Shown here: piece by piece, positions 64,000 through 64,000 of the stretch
How the letters are laid out: each line of letters starts with the position of its first letter
Position numbering within the stretch: position 1 is the first letter of the stretch
Source: an uncultured Alphaproteobacteria bacterium
GTDB lineage: Bacteria; Pseudomonadota; Alphaproteobacteria; Rhodobacterales; Rhodobacteraceae
Assembly (NCBI GenBank): GCA_902586885.1
Contig: CACIJG010000007.1
Location: forward strand, 21,893-85,892
Direction: 5' to 3'
Length of the DNA: 64,000 bases
Program-made: the position numbers and the translations under genes
Notes under the pieces: model-generated
What the model saw: only the letters and a program-made list of their open reading frames with translations
Told to the model about the DNA's origin: nothing
The model's database searches: none

Positions 64000-64000
64000 G

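Overview
The window is a compact, visibly AT-rich stretch of an alphaproteobacterial chromosome, most like a streamlined marine Rhodobacterales-type genome. The evidence is gene order: hemC-hemD-mic60-hemY, the purH/heparinase-like/rsmB block, rimP-nusA-ylxR-infB, hslVU-smr-tim44-secB-dnaQ-coaE-aroE, and hemE-rho-mnmE-mnmG-rsmG-parA-parB. Spacers are short, genes often overlap by 4 bases, and several usual neighbours (maf, mltA, fxsA, hrcA, rbfA) are not at their expected places. Base composition was judged by eye. I saw no tRNA, rRNA, CRISPR array or insertion sequence, and no gene-free stretch longer than 300 bases.

Positions 1-21.8 kb are dominated by phosphorus acquisition. The end of phnD is followed by phnC-phnE-phnE, a GpdQ-like phosphodiesterase and an EamA transporter with a triple PHO box. 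After a short metabolic/transport stretch (small basic protein, chrA, iron alcohol dehydrogenase, second EamA, aldehyde dehydrogenase) comes a PHO-box-led gap-arsJ arsenate-efflux pair. It runs into phoR-pstS-pstC-pstA-pstB-phoU-phoB. Next come agt and plcP, the membrane-lipid remodelling pair that replaces phospholipids with glycolipids under phosphate limitation. Together these could import phosphate and organic phosphorus, deal with arsenate that enters through the same uptake route, and release phosphate from the cell's own lipids.

Positions 22-39.6 kb hold unrelated and housekeeping genes: a secreted unknown, a ketopantoate-reductase-like protein, a flavin oxidase-like protein, an MFS carrier, the haem operon with an alphaproteobacterial Mic60 homologue, tsaD, ahcY, an HD phosphohydrolase, a CnoX-like thioredoxin, a Lon N-domain protein, a Trm112-like protein, purH, a heparinase-family protein, rsmB and an SDHAF4-like protein.

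Positions 39.7-50.7 kb hold transcription/translation factors (rimP, nusA, ylxR, infB), hslVU and the secB-dnaQ-coaE-aroE region. At 50.7-51.0 kb a 291-bp AT-rich spacer between divergent aroE and hemE carries DnaA-box-like sites and is the best chromosome-origin candidate. To its right are hemE, rho, mnmE, mnmG, rsmG, parA and parB, with two parS sites. parA seems to start at an AUU codon, because no ATG, GTG or TTG exists in frame before its P-loop. The window ends with hemW, rdgB, rph, grpE and the C-terminal two thirds of mutS.
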